From the NCBI GenBank assembly GCA_947625225.1, contig CANQNQ010000007.1:1-60108 (forward strand): a DNA stretch of 60,108 nt, written 5' to 3'. Every line of letters starts with the position of its first letter. Position 1 is the stretch's first letter. This DNA is from an uncultured Clostridia bacterium. Its GTDB lineage: Bacteria > Bacillota > Clostridia > Christensenellales > CAG-917. Below, in pieces: positions 32,661 through 41,520 of this stretch. A program made the position numbers and the translations under genes. Below the pieces are notes generated by a model. That model ran no database searches, was not told the origin of the DNA, and saw only the letters and a list, made by a program, of their open reading frames with translations.

Positions 32661-32689
32661 ATTTTACAACATTGCGCGCGCTTTGTCAA
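32661..32689 (-). promoter_or_regulatory. Promoter of the TM1266/ABC operon
   Basis: TTGACA (32684-32689), 17 bases, TAAAAT (32661-32666) on the minus strand, just beyond the stop codon of the lipoprotein gene. It is 240 bases from the first gene, which defines the long leader. Confidence 0.82.
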
Positions 32690-32699
32690 CTTAAATAAC

Positions 32700-34511
32700 T
32701 CACGCGATAAGCTGGAAAAGCAAGCTGAGCAGGATTATAAATCCGCCCGCGCCGCTGTCCAACACGGTCTGCACGTATTGTTGCGCGGTCTCCTCGTCGG
32801 GCTCCGCCGTCAAAAACTCTCTATTGGCAAGGTCCTCCAGCAGCTTGCGCCTGTCGGGAGAGTTGTAGTAGTCGTCCAAAAACGCGATAAGGTCGTCGCA
32901 TATCTTCTCGTTGAGCGCCAGATTGAGCTGTTGCACCTTGCTTACTCCCGTCACGTTGTAGGACTCGTACCAAAGGCGTATCAGCTCGTCGTTGACGGAG
33001 CTGCCCAAATCGACGCTGTTGTGCGCGCCGAGGTCCTCGAAGTTGCACCTGTTTGCGGCGGACACAAGGTCTATCAGCGTGGCAAGCCCGTTTTGATAGA
33101 GGTAGTACGTCTGCCTGAACTTGCCTATGTTGAAGTGGAAACCTATTATGTTCACCATGTTTTCAAGATAGCTGTCGTCCATGATGTCCTTGTGCACGGG
33201 CAGCAGCAGATCCTCGTCGTTTTCCACGCCTATGTTGACGGAAAGATTGAGGATGAGGTCTATGATTATCGCGGGCACCGTCTTCTGGTAGTCCGCCTTG
33301 CCCTGCGCGCGTATGTTGTTGACCACAGAGACAAACTTGTCGCGGGTGAAGCTGTTCATAATCTCAACGATTATCTTCGAGGCAAATATGGTTGTGTTAA
33401 GTCCGTATGCCACGCTGTCGGAGTCGGCGCTGCCCGCCACAACCGTCCTGAATTGTTCCACAAACTGCGTGGTCTTGAACAGCTCCGCCGCGGAAGTCGC
33501 CATGTCGCACATGAAGGGTATCACCCCCACCACCATGTTGGCGTACTTTGCAAATTGCACCACCTGCGCGTACAGTTGCGAGTACAGCGCGGACGGCAAA
33601 AAGTCCTTGTCGAAGTTGGCGATGACAAGCCCTATCGCCTTGTCAAGTTTTTCAAGTTCGCTGTCCGTAAGCGAGTCCTTTAGCTCGACAATGTTTTGCG
33701 AAAGCGCGTTTACGATGGTGGACAGCTCCGCGTCCGTCACGTCGGACAGCGCGCCATCGCCCGTCAGCATATTTTCAAGCATCTCGTCCGTAAACGCCGA
33801 CGACGACATGTTGTAAACAAAGGCAATGAGGTTGGTTATCGCGCCCTTTGCGCCCTCAAGCGCGCCAAGCAGTTCCGCCTTTGCGTCCCCCTTTGGCACA
33901 AGCGTATCTCTGGCGCTGTTGATGGTGGTTATGGCGCCGTCTATGCTGGCTCTCCCCGCGGAAGTCCCCACGCCGGGCAGCGAACGCAACGCCTGCAGGC
34001 GCGCAAGTATGCCGTTCATCACGTTGCCGCTGTCGCTCACCAGCGACGTCAGCAGCAGGTAGAACAGTCCCGACACGTCGTCGCGCGTGAAATCCACCAT
34101 GTTGAATATGGGCACAATGCGGTCTAGGTTGCTGTCAAAGTCCGCTAGCAGCGCCTTGCCGTCCTCGCTTTCCACGGCGTCCGCAAGCACCTTCAGCTTG
34201 CCCGTCAACAGCTCTGACTTTTTGAGGATATCCGCCGCAAAGTCCGCCACGCCGCGAGCTACAACATACTCGCCCGCGTCGTCAAGTTTGAGTATCTGCT
34301 CGTCGCTGAGGCCCGCCTCCCAGCCCTCGCCGAGGGAGGAAAGCAGCGCGTTGCTCACCCGCGTCACGCTGGTCTGCCTGAGCGCGGCGTCGTCCTCCAC
34401 GTTTTGCTTATGCTTGTTGCACGCCGCCAGCATGATACAGCACAGCGCCGCCAATACGGCCGCCGTGACAAGGGTCGCCGCCTTAAGGATTTTGCGTTTT
34501 GTCAAATTCAT
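32700..34511 (-). CDS. Large helical lipoprotein of unknown function
   Basis: A 603-residue predicted lipoprotein. A basic head and hydrophobic segment lead to the lipobox MLAAC (Cys about residue 22). The remainder is rich in Ala, Leu, Asp and Ser and looks mainly alpha-helical, without repeats I can name; the last 17 residues (GGFIILLSLLFQLIA part) are hydrophobic. AGAGG precedes the ATG. It lies downstream of an FtsX-type permease and a LolD-type ATPase and may be their extracytoplasmic partner. A hairpin (34567-34585) sits between the permease stop and this gene. Confidence 0.7.
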   Translation of the reverse strand: MNLTKRKILKAATLVTAAVLAALCCIMLAACNKHKQNVEDDAALRQTSVTRVSNALLSSLGEGWEAGLSDEQILKLDDAGEYVVARGVADFAADILKKSELLTGKLKVLADAVESEDGKALLADFDSNLDRIVPIFNMVDFTRDDVSGLFYLLLTSLVSDSGNVMNGILARLQALRSLPGVGTSAGRASIDGAITTINSARDTLVPKGDAKAELLGALEGAKGAITNLIAFVYNMSSSAFTDEMLENMLTGDGALSDVTDAELSTIVNALSQNIVELKDSLTDSELEKLDKAIGLVIANFDKDFLPSALYSQLYAQVVQFAKYANMVVGVIPFMCDMATSAAELFKTTQFVEQFRTVVAGSADSDSVAYGLNTTIFASKIIVEIMNSFTRDKFVSVVNNIRAQGKADYQKTVPAIIIDLILNLSVNIGVENDEDLLLPVHKDIMDDSYLENMVNIIGFHFNIGKFRQTYYLYQNGLATLIDLVSAANRCNFEDLGAHNSVDLGSSVNDELIRLWYESYNVTGVSKVQQLNLALNEKICDDLIAFLDDYYNSPDRRKLLEDLANREFLTAEPDEETAQQYVQTVLDSGAGGFIILLSLLFQLIA

Positions 34512-34566
34512 ATATGCCTCTTGCCTGTATGCCGTCAATATGCAAAAACGGCATTTTTACGCACAT

Positions 34567-34585
34567 GACTTGAGTTTTTCAAGTC
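34567..34585 (-). other. Intercistronic hairpin
   Basis: GACTTGA-GTTTT-TCAAGTC, seven perfect pairs, between the FtsX-type permease and lipoprotein genes. No T run follows on the minus strand, so it is more likely a processing or stability element than a terminator. A weak relative of the dispersed repeat (CTGTATTTTGCAATTTTG, from 34585) lies beside it. Confidence 0.5.
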
Positions 34586-34624
34586 TGTATTTTGCAATTT
34601 TGTTGCACATTTGCCCCGCGGACA

Positions 34625-37054
34625 TTATACCCGCTTTACGGAGTATTTCTTTTTGAAGTTGAACACAAGCGGCACCGCCGTATAGCCCAGCGCCATCGCT
34701 ATGCCAACCACGGCGACCACCCACTCCGAATACATAAATTCGAAGTAAAGCCCAAACAGCCTAAGCGCATGGATGAGGCACGCCGTCAGCGGCACGCTCA
34801 ACACAAAGGACAGCGCAAAAGCCGTCAGTGCGACGAGGGCGTGCTCGCCTATCTCCGCGCCGAGCAGCATGCCCTCGGACATGCCCGCGTTGAGGTACGC
34901 AACTCGATTTCTCTCCTCGGTTGATCTGCCCACCAGCGTGGCGGCAATGCCCACTGCGAGGATAAACGCCGTCACCACCGCGGCAAGCGTGCCCACAAGG
35001 TCGAACACCGCTTGCGTGCTCTGCATCTCCCACCTGTACGCCTCCAGCGCCTCAACCACATAGTAGTTGCGGCTGGCGAACTTCTCGCTGAGCGCGCCCA
35101 CCGTCTTTGTCATATCGCCGTCCACGCAAGCCAGCACCGTGTCGGGAGATATGCCGTACTGTGCCTCTATCACGTCCGCGGAAACCACCGCGTACAGACC
35201 GTTGAACAGACGGTGGCGAAGTATGCCGCCCACCTCCAACTCGCGCGGGACGTCGTCTATTACAAGGCTTATTTTGTCGCCCTTGCCGATGCCGTACAAC
35301 TGCTGCACCGCGTAGTCGATGAACACATAAGGTTTGCCGCTGTTTATCAGCGATTCCACCTCGTCCTTTGGGGTCATATACTCGAAGTCGGCAAGCTCCA
35401 GCGCGCCCGCCGAGCCAAGCACGTTGACCGTCTTGTCCACGCCCTCCGCCTTGAGAGAGCCCTGTTTCCATACTATATGAGTGGCAAAGCTGACGCCCTC
35501 CACCTCCGTAAACTCGTTTACGTCGGCGTTTGCGCGCACGTTGGACACAAACACCATGCCGGAAAAGTCCTGCACGTAGCCCGTGAACACATCCGTTGTG
35601 ACCGACCACGCCATAAACAGCAACATGCTTACCGTCATGCCCACCGTAAGCAGGCTCACCGAGCGTGCGTGGCGCCTGTTGCGTCTAAGGTCATAGGACG
35701 CAACTTTAAGGGTGGGGTCGGAAATTTTGCCCATTCCGCTTGCCGCCGCGTGCAGCAGAGGTCCCGCCGCCGTAGCCGCCAACACAAACAGCAAAACTAT
35801 GCCTACGATGCCAAGCACGGCCGTTCCCGCCGTTCCGGCGACTCCGCCGAATTCCACGCCCACCAGCACGGCGAGCGCCGCCGCCACTACTATGGGAATT
35901 ATAAATCTCAGCTTACCGCCCGCGCTCAAACTCAGCTGATTTTGTCTTATGCTGCCCCTCATGGACTTGAAGATGGGGTACAGCGAGCTGACTATCGCCG
36001 CGACAAAGCCTATCGCCATCGCGCCCAACAGCTTGCCCGCCGAAATGGCGTAGGAGACGGACATGGACAGCGTAAACTTGCATATCGCCGTAAATATGCC
36101 AACCGCCAGTCCCGCGCCCAAAACCACGCCCGCAAGCGCGAGCATTCCGCTTTCGGCAAGGAATATGCCCAGCAGCTGTCCCCGCGTTGCGCCGACGACG
36201 CTGAGGCGGGAGATCAGGTTGACCTTTTCCTGTTCGCTCATCATAAACAACAGCACTATTATGGCAATGCCCAGCGCGAACACCGCCGCGCCCGCAAGCA
36301 CCACGGGAGCGGTCAGCGAGGAGGTCTGCTCCTCTATATATCCGTTGTCACCCGTCGCCTGCACAAGCAGATCTTTATACGCGGGAAGCGCACAAATGCA
36401 CGCCATCACGTCGTTCACATCGTAGCCGTCCGCTGCCTCGACATATATCTCGTTGCAAAAGCTGTCCTGCTCGGGCATGCCGAGCAGTCTGCCCACGCCC
36501 GCGATCCTGCCGTAGACCTTGTAGGGCGAATCGGACAGAAAATATCCGCTTGCTTGAGAAATTCCCGCCACGTAAAAGTTTATCTTTATACTGCCAAGCG
36601 ACAGCTCTATCCTGTCTCCGACGCCCGCGCCGAACTTGTCCGCCGCCGCCTTTGAGATCACCACTTGGTCAATGCCGATGTTGTCAACGCTGCCCGCGAC
36701 AAGCTCTATATCCTGCAGGTTTTCCATATCCCCCTGCCTGAAGCCGCGCACCTGCACGTACTCGCCGCCCAACGTCGCGTACAACGACAGCGACGGGGTG
36801 ACGCGCCCTACGCCTTCCACCTCGTCGAGGGGTCCGCCTATGTCCACGATGCGCGAGGACGAGGACGTGGTGGCAATGCGTATGTCCGCCGCGCCCGAAG
36901 CCGAAGTTTCGCTGGCAAGAATAAAATCATACACCGCCGCCTTGAAGGAAAGCATGGCAAAGATCATCGCCACCGCGATTGCGATAGCGAGCGCCGTTGC
37001 CAAAGCCCTGCCCGGCTTGGAGGTTATATTTCTCAGCGCCAGCTTAAACGTCAT
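34625..37054 (-). CDS. FtsX-like ABC transporter permease
   Basis: An 809-residue permease of the FtsX/MacB-type family. It opens with FKLALRNITSKPGRALATAL, the usual FtsX entry, has a first membrane helix, a large extracytoplasmic domain (about 50-240), three helices around 255-370, further helices near 390-450, a second external domain (about 490-690) and three helices at the end. Such permeases do not import solutes but transduce mechanical force or release lipoproteins, peptides or antibiotics. AGAGG precedes the ATG. It follows the LolD-type ATPase by nine bases. Confidence 0.88.
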   Translation of the reverse strand: MTFKLALRNITSKPGRALATALAIAIAVAMIFAMLSFKAAVYDFILASETSASGAADIRIATTSSSSRIVDIGGPLDEVEGVGRVTPSLSLYATLGGEYVQVRGFRQGDMENLQDIELVAGSVDNIGIDQVVISKAAADKFGAGVGDRIELSLGSIKINFYVAGISQASGYFLSDSPYKVYGRIAGVGRLLGMPEQDSFCNEIYVEAADGYDVNDVMACICALPAYKDLLVQATGDNGYIEEQTSSLTAPVVLAGAAVFALGIAIIVLLFMMSEQEKVNLISRLSVVGATRGQLLGIFLAESGMLALAGVVLGAGLAVGIFTAICKFTLSMSVSYAISAGKLLGAMAIGFVAAIVSSLYPIFKSMRGSIRQNQLSLSAGGKLRFIIPIVVAAALAVLVGVEFGGVAGTAGTAVLGIVGIVLLFVLAATAAGPLLHAAASGMGKISDPTLKVASYDLRRNRRHARSVSLLTVGMTVSMLLFMAWSVTTDVFTGYVQDFSGMVFVSNVRANADVNEFTEVEGVSFATHIVWKQGSLKAEGVDKTVNVLGSAGALELADFEYMTPKDEVESLINSGKPYVFIDYAVQQLYGIGKGDKISLVIDDVPRELEVGGILRHRLFNGLYAVVSADVIEAQYGISPDTVLACVDGDMTKTVGALSEKFASRNYYVVEALEAYRWEMQSTQAVFDLVGTLAAVVTAFILAVGIAATLVGRSTEERNRVAYLNAGMSEGMLLGAEIGEHALVALTAFALSFVLSVPLTACLIHALRLFGLYFEFMYSEWVVAVVGIAMALGYTAVPLVFNFKKKYSVKRV

Positions 37055-37063
37055 ATCCGCCTC

Positions 37064-37756
37064 TTACAGACTGCCCTCGCCTATGTCTGCGATCATGCCG
37101 TCCTCCATGCGCACGATGCGACTTGCGTATTTGGCGTGCGCGGGCGAGTGTGTGACCATGACCAGCGCCACGCCGCGGCGAGCGTTGATGTCCTTGAGCA
37201 GCTCCATGACCTGTCTGCCGCGCTCCTTGTCAAGACTGCCCGTAGGCTCGTCCAAAAATATGATCTTGGGCGAAGTGGCAAGCGCGCGCGCAATGGCTAC
37301 GCGCTGTTGTTCGCCTCCGCTGAGCTGGCGGGGATAGCTCTTGAGGCGATCCGAAAGCCCCAGATACTCCACGATCTCCTTTACGCTGTCCGCAAATTCC
37401 GCGGGTTTGCGCTTGTCAAGCATAAGCGGCAGAGTGATGTTTTCGTAAACGGTGAGGTTGGGCACAAGATTGTCAAATTGGTACACAAAGGAAAAGTCCC
37501 TGCGGCGCATCTGCGCCAGCATTGCCTTGTCCGCGCCCGCGATGTCCTTGCCCAACAACGTGACGATGCCCTCGGTGGGCGAATCTATGCCCGCCAAGAT
37601 ATACAGCAAGGTGGATTTGCCTGAGCCGCTTTCGCCGACTATGGCGACAAATTCGCCCTCGTTGAGGCTGATATCCACGCCTTTGAGCACCTCGGCGACC
37701 ACTTCGCCGACGGCAAAGCTCTTCTTTATGTTTTTGGCAACCAACACTTCCGCCAT
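37064..37756 (-). CDS. ABC transporter ATP-binding protein (LolD/MacB type)
   Basis: A 230-residue ATPase: Walker A GESGSGKST (about residues 38-46), Q-loop FVYQFDNL, signature LSGGEQQRVAIARAL, Walker B IIFLDEPTGSLD and switch MVTHSPAHAKYA. The GSLD ending and close spacing to an FtsX-like permease place it in the MacB/LolD/YxdL class. GGAGG precedes ATG 37756 and a promoter lies at 37804-37832. It heads the operon ATPase-permease-lipoprotein. Confidence 0.92.
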   Translation of the reverse strand: MAEVLVAKNIKKSFAVGEVVAEVLKGVDISLNEGEFVAIVGESGSGKSTLLYILAGIDSPTEGIVTLLGKDIAGADKAMLAQMRRRDFSFVYQFDNLVPNLTVYENITLPLMLDKRKPAEFADSVKEIVEYLGLSDRLKSYPRQLSGGEQQRVAIARALATSPKIIFLDEPTGSLDKERGRQVMELLKDINARRGVALVMVTHSPAHAKYASRIVRMEDGMIADIGEGSL

Positions 37757-37803
37757 AGCTACCTCCGCGCGCGATTGCGCGTGAAAACTTTCTATAATAG
37801 TAA

Positions 37804-37832
37804 AGTATAACATATCCTGCGCGTTTTAACAA
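37804..37832 (-). promoter_or_regulatory. Promoter of the LolD/FtsX/lipoprotein operon
   Basis: TTGTTA (37827-37832), 17 bases, TATACT (37804-37809) on the minus strand. It diverges from the queH promoter about 65 bases away. Confidence 0.65.
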
Positions 37833-37895
37833 TAGCAAATTGACCTAAGCCGCATTATGAAAAATTTCTCCTCGCCCAAAAGAGACAAAATGTGA

Positions 37896-37923
37896 TTGAA
37901 AAATGTTCAAACCCTGCTATAAT
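37896..37923 (+). promoter_or_regulatory. queH: queH promoter, leaderless configuration
   Basis: TTGAAA (37896-37901), 16 bases, perfect TATAAT (37918-37923), then six bases and the ATG. There is no ribosome site. No preQ1-type leader can fit. Confidence 0.78.
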
Positions 37924-37929
37924 AAAGCT

Positions 37930-38523
37930 ATGAAAAGCGTTGATGAAAACACCATAGAGCGCTATGTGGACGCGCCATCCCCCATCAAGCCGAGGCTGCT
38001 GTTGCACGCTTGCTGCGGGCCTTGCACGCTGGGAGCGCTGGACTTCATGCGGGACGCGTTTGACGTCACGGTGTTTTTCTACAATCCAAATATTTTGCCA
38101 AAAGAGGAGTTTATCCGCCGACTTGACGCGCTTAAAACAGTTGTTTCGCACTATGACGGCGTAAAGCTGATAGTGCCGGAACAGTCCGAGGCGGATTATC
38201 TGCCGCGTGTTGACGGCATGCATGCGCTGGGCGAGGGCGGGGCGAGATGCTCCGTCTGCTTTGACCTTAGGCTTGGCGCCACCGCCGCATACCTCGCCGC
38301 GCACAAAGACGAGTACGACTTTTTTGCGACAACGCTGACGGTCAGCCCGCACAAGAACGCCGCGCTTATAAACGAGATAGGCGAACGCGTCGCGGCAAGG
38401 GAGGGCGTAAGATATCTGCGCTCCGACTTCAAAAAGCGGGACGGCTACCTGCACAGCACGCAGCTGTCAAGACAGTTGGGCATATACAGGCAAAACTACT
38501 GCGGCTGTCGCTTTGACGACTGA
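37930..38523 (+). CDS. queH: Epoxyqueuosine reductase QueH
   Basis: A 197-residue QueH (DUF208), which performs the last step of queuosine synthesis in tRNA, reducing epoxyqueuosine. The Fe-S/metal Cys motifs are all present: LLHACCGPC (about residue 23), GARCSVCF and NYCGCRF at the end; YNPNILPKEEF, FFATTLTVSPHKN and DFKKRDGYLHS are the other family blocks. It is one of two plus-strand genes, seems to be transcribed without a leader, and converges on the formate/nitrite transporter with a shared terminator at 38645-38676. Confidence 0.95.
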   Translation: MKSVDENTIERYVDAPSPIKPRLLLHACCGPCTLGALDFMRDAFDVTVFFYNPNILPKEEFIRRLDALKTVVSHYDGVKLIVPEQSEADYLPRVDGMHALGEGGARCSVCFDLRLGATAAYLAAHKDEYDFFATTLTVSPHKNAALINEIGERVAAREGVRYLRSDFKKRDGYLHSTQLSRQLGIYRQNYCGCRFDD

Positions 38524-38644
38524 TTTTCAAAAATCCCCACAAAAAAAAAGCAAATGGGAAGCAGTTTTCAATCCTACATGGATCGATTGGTCGGGCATCC
38601 ACGGCGCAAAGACAGGCGCAAGTGAGCCGTAAAAAAATTATGCG

Positions 38645-38676
38645 AAAACAGCGAGGAAAGATTTCCTCGCTGTTTT
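38645..38676. terminator. Bidirectional terminator between queH and the FNT transporter
   Basis: AAAACAGCGAGGAAA and TTTCCTCGCTGTTTT form a perfect 15-bp stem with a tiny loop, flanked by A runs on the left and T runs on the right, so it works for both convergent genes. The 120 bases between queH and this hairpin hold no gene but look structured. Confidence 0.92.
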
Positions 38677-38744
38677 TGTGACTCGCCCAAAGACGTTATT
38701 TAAGTTTTTATTGATTTTATATAAAACACACTCGTTGTCCGCTT

Positions 38745-39431
38745 TTATTTCTCCTCGTCCTCGTCCGCGGCGGCCTCTGCCATAAGGGCTGCCTTGGGTT
38801 GGGGACTCTTCTTTTTGAAGAGGTCGTCCAGCTTTGACAGCCGGCTGATGACGGGTATGACCAATCCTCCCACGGAGTTGCCCAGCACGATTAGGAATAT
38901 AAACAGCACCGTCTTGCCTGAGGCTATGCCCGACGCGGCGAAGTAGAACATGTCCGCAATGGAGTGCTCGTATCCGCTGAGGATGAACGCGGGGATGCAC
39001 AGCAGCACGCCCAGCGGGGTCTTGTTTTGCGTCTTGAAGATGTCCACCGCAAGGTAGATGAGGATGCCGCAGAATACCGCCCTGATGAAGTCCTGCAGAT
39101 AGCCCTGCTCCAGCTTAGCTTCGCACAGCGCCACCGCCGCCGTCTTTATATTGGGTATGGCGTACGCCAACAGATAGCCCGCGATTATCGTGGCTATGGC
39201 GTTGCCCAACAGACCCAAGAACAGCACGGAGATGTCCTCCTTGGAGTGTTTTTCCAGCACCAGACCTATCTTGCCCGTGTACAGCGAATAGCCCTTCCAA
39301 CACACGCACAGCAGTCCCACGCAGAACAGCACCGCGCCCACCACTTTTTGCTGCGGATAGCAGGCGAGGAACACCGCCCCGCCCAGCGAGATCATAAGAC
39401 CGGCAAATATGCCGTCGACGACTTTTTTCAT
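38745..39431 (-). CDS. Formate/nitrite transporter family protein
   Basis: A 228-residue FNT channel, shorter than the 270-290 typical, with six predicted helices. SLGGAVFLACYPQQKVVG, YSLYTGKIGL, FCGILIYLAVDIF, LSGYEHSIADMFYFA (the pore His is within YEHSIADM) and LGNSVGG are family motifs. It would move formate, nitrite or a similar small anion; in a fermenting anaerobe formate export is most likely. An acidic cytoplasmic tail (AAADEDEEK) closes it. AGAGGA precedes the ATG. It lies directly after the V-ATPase operon but beyond its terminator. Confidence 0.88.
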   Translation of the reverse strand: MKKVVDGIFAGLMISLGGAVFLACYPQQKVVGAVLFCVGLLCVCWKGYSLYTGKIGLVLEKHSKEDISVLFLGLLGNAIATIIAGYLLAYAIPNIKTAAVALCEAKLEQGYLQDFIRAVFCGILIYLAVDIFKTQNKTPLGVLLCIPAFILSGYEHSIADMFYFAASGIASGKTVLFIFLIVLGNSVGGLVIPVISRLSKLDDLFKKKSPQPKAALMAEAAADEDEEK

Positions 39432-39483
39432 AACGATCCTCTGTTTATCATCAATATTTGTATATATAAACTGCCGTTTTCAA

Positions 39484-39510
39484 AAATAAACGCGTCCTTT
39501 TATTGGACGC
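39484..39510 (-). terminator. Terminator of the V-ATPase operon
   Basis: GCGTCC (39505-39510 complement) and GGACGC (39492-39497 complement) form a six-pair stem with loop AATAAAA, followed on the minus strand by GTTTATTTTT. The stop codon of ntpD is inside the loop. Confidence 0.82.
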
Positions 39511-40141
39511 CGTTTTGTTGTTCGAGCATGCTTTTGACCTTCATCAACCTTGTCGTTGCGCCGCGCTCGTTTTCGTCAAGTTTCATGGTGATATACTTGA
39601 TGGTCTCCTCCAGCTGAGGGATCATCACATATTCCAGCGCGTTGACGCGGCGACGATTCTTTTCTATCTCATCGGCAAGCATGTTGCAGGTCTTTTCCAC
39701 TTCCGCAAGTTTGAGCAATTTGGGCATAAGCTCCGCAAGCGACGCGATCGCGCCGTCCAGCTCCGCCGTGACGGTGGCAAACGAGTAGGGATACAGCTCG
39801 CCGCCCTCCTCCTTGGTTATCTCAAACACGGGCACGTCCACGCTCATGATGTTCTGCGAGGACGCCGACAGCTTAAGGCGGGTGCCCGGCATGGACACAG
39901 CCTCCTCTATCGCCGCGTCAGAGGACACCGCGCGCGCAAGCATAAAGGAATTGAGGGACGCTTGCAGCTCCCCTTCCACCTCCTCTCTGAGGCGCAGATT
40001 TTCACGAATGTACAGCATAAAGCGGCGGATCATCTCGTCCGATTTATCTTTGAGCAGCTTGTGCCCGCGGGTGGCCGTCTTGAGGCGATCCTTGAGGCGG
40101 CGCAGCTCCATTCGCGTTGGATTTACGTTGAGTTTTGCCAT
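39500..40141 (-). CDS. ntpD: V-type ATPase subunit D
   Basis: A 213-residue central-stalk subunit D. MAKLNVNPTRMELRRLKDRL opens a long coiled coil, and EKNRRRVNALEYVMIPQLEETIKYI is the second helix of the hairpin that turns inside the A3B3 ring. The start at 40141 is chosen because the family begins with this segment; the frame extends 30 codons into subunit B. Two bases separate it from the subunit B stop. It is the last gene of the operon, with the terminator overlapping its stop codon. Confidence 0.93.
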   Translation of the reverse strand: MAKLNVNPTRMELRRLKDRLKTATRGHKLLKDKSDEMIRRFMLYIRENLRLREEVEGELQASLNSFMLARAVSSDAAIEEAVSMPGTRLKLSASSQNIMSVDVPVFEITKEEGGELYPYSFATVTAELDGAIASLAELMPKLLKLAEVEKTCNMLADEIEKNRRRVNALEYVMIPQLEETIKYITMKLDENERGATTRLMKVKSMLEQQNGVQ

Positions 40142-40143
40142 TG

Positions 40144-41520
40144 TCAGTTCTTTTTGTCGAGATATTTGTCTATATACTCGTCGCGGATACGTTTCAGCTC
40201 GGACTTGGGCAGCAGCCTGAGCAGTTCCCAACCCAGGTCCAGCGTCTCTATGACGGAGCGGTCGGTGCCAAAGCCCTGCGAGATGTAGCGCTTTTCAAAC
40301 TCCTCCGCAAACTTTGCAAACTGTTTGTCTGTCTCGGTAAGCGCGGCGTCGCCCAATATGGAGGACAGCTCCTTTGCTTCCTTGCCCTGCGCATACGCGC
40401 TGAACAGCTGGTTCATTGTGTCGGCGTGGTCCTCCCTCGTCTTGCCCTTGCCAATGCCCTTGTCCTTAAGACGGGACAGAGACGGCAGCACGTCGATGGG
40501 CGGCACGATACCCTTTTTGTACAGCTCGCGCGAGATGATTATCTGCCCCTCTGTGATATATCCCGTGAGGTCGGGGATGGGGTGCGTCTTGTCGTCCTCG
40601 GGCATGGTCAGTATGGGTATCTGGGTGATGGAGCCCTTTTTGCCCACTATCCTGCCCGCGCGCTCGTACATACTTGCGAGGTCGGTGTACATATATCCGG
40701 GATAGCCGCGGCGACCGGGGACCTCCTTGCGGGCGGCGGACACTTCACGCAACGCCTCGGCGTAGTTGGTGATGTCCGTCATGATTACCAGCACGTGCAT
40801 ATCCTTTTCAAAGGCGAGGTATTCGGCCGCTGTCAGAGCCATACGCGGCGTGGATATACGCTCCACTGCGGGGTCGTTGGCGAGGTTTATAAACATCACC
40901 GCGCGTTCTATCGCGCCCGTCTTGCGGAAGTCGGAGATGAAGAAGTCCGCTTCCTCAAACGTGATGCCCATTGCCGCAAACACGACCGCGAATTTTTCGT
41001 CCGTGCCCAGCACTTTTGCCTGCCTTGCTATCTGCGCGGCAAGCTCCGCATGCGGCATACCGGACATGGAGAACACGGGCAGCTTTTGACCCCTGACCAG
41101 CGTGTTGAGTCCGTCTATTGCGCTTATGCCCGTCTGGATAAACTCATTGGGATAGTCCCTCGCGACGGGATTTATGGGCTGACCGTTGATGTCAAGCTTC
41201 ATATCGGGGATGATGGGCGAGCCTCCGTCGCGGGGTCTGCCCATGCCGTCGAAAACTCTGCCCAGCATGTCCTCGCTGACGCCAAGCTCTATGCCGTGCC
41301 CCAAAAATCTTGCCTTTGCGGTTGCCATCTTGATGCCCTGCGACGGCTCGAACAGCTGCACCAGCGCCTTGTCACGGTTGACCTCAAGCACTTTGCCGCT
41401 GCGCACTTCGCCGTTTTGTTGGCGTATCTCGACAAGCTCATTGTATTTGACGCCGTCCACGCCCTCGACAAGCATAAGCGGTCCGACAATTTCGCGTATG
41501 GTATTATATTCCTTTAACAT
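40144..41520 (-). CDS. ntpB: V-type ATPase subunit B
   Basis: A 458-residue non-catalytic subunit [21 protein letters not shown] is the beta-barrel head; the P-loop is absent, as normal for [38 protein letters not shown] and [15 protein letters not shown] are signatures. It alternates with subunit A in the cytoplasmic ring. Its ATG overlaps the subunit A stop by one base. Confidence 0.95.
   Translation of the reverse strand: MLKEYNTIREIVGPLMLVEGVDGVKYNELVEIRQQNGEVRSGKVLEVNRDKALVQLFEPSQGIKMATAKARFLGHGIELGVSEDMLGRVFDGMGRPRDGGSPIIPDMKLDINGQPINPVARDYPNEFIQTGISAIDGLNTLVRGQKLPVFSMSGMPHAELAAQIARQAKVLGTDEKFAVVFAAMGITFEEADFFISDFRKTGAIERAVMFINLANDPAVERISTPRMALTAAEYLAFEKDMHVLVIMTDITNYAEALREVSAARKEVPGRRGYPGYMYTDLASMYERAGRIVGKKGSITQIPILTMPEDDKTHPIPDLTGYITEGQIIISRELYKKGIVPPIDVLPSLSRLKDKGIGKGKTREDHADTMNQLFSAYAQGKEAKELSSILGDAALTETDKQFAKFAEEFEKRYISQGFGTDRSVIETLDLGWELLRLLPKSELKRIRDEYIDKYLDKKN

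Noticed and set aside
38550..38575. GGATTGAAA-like string on the minus strand, resembling the end of a CRISPR repeat
   Set aside because: It occurs once only; there are no regularly spaced copies and no cas genes.
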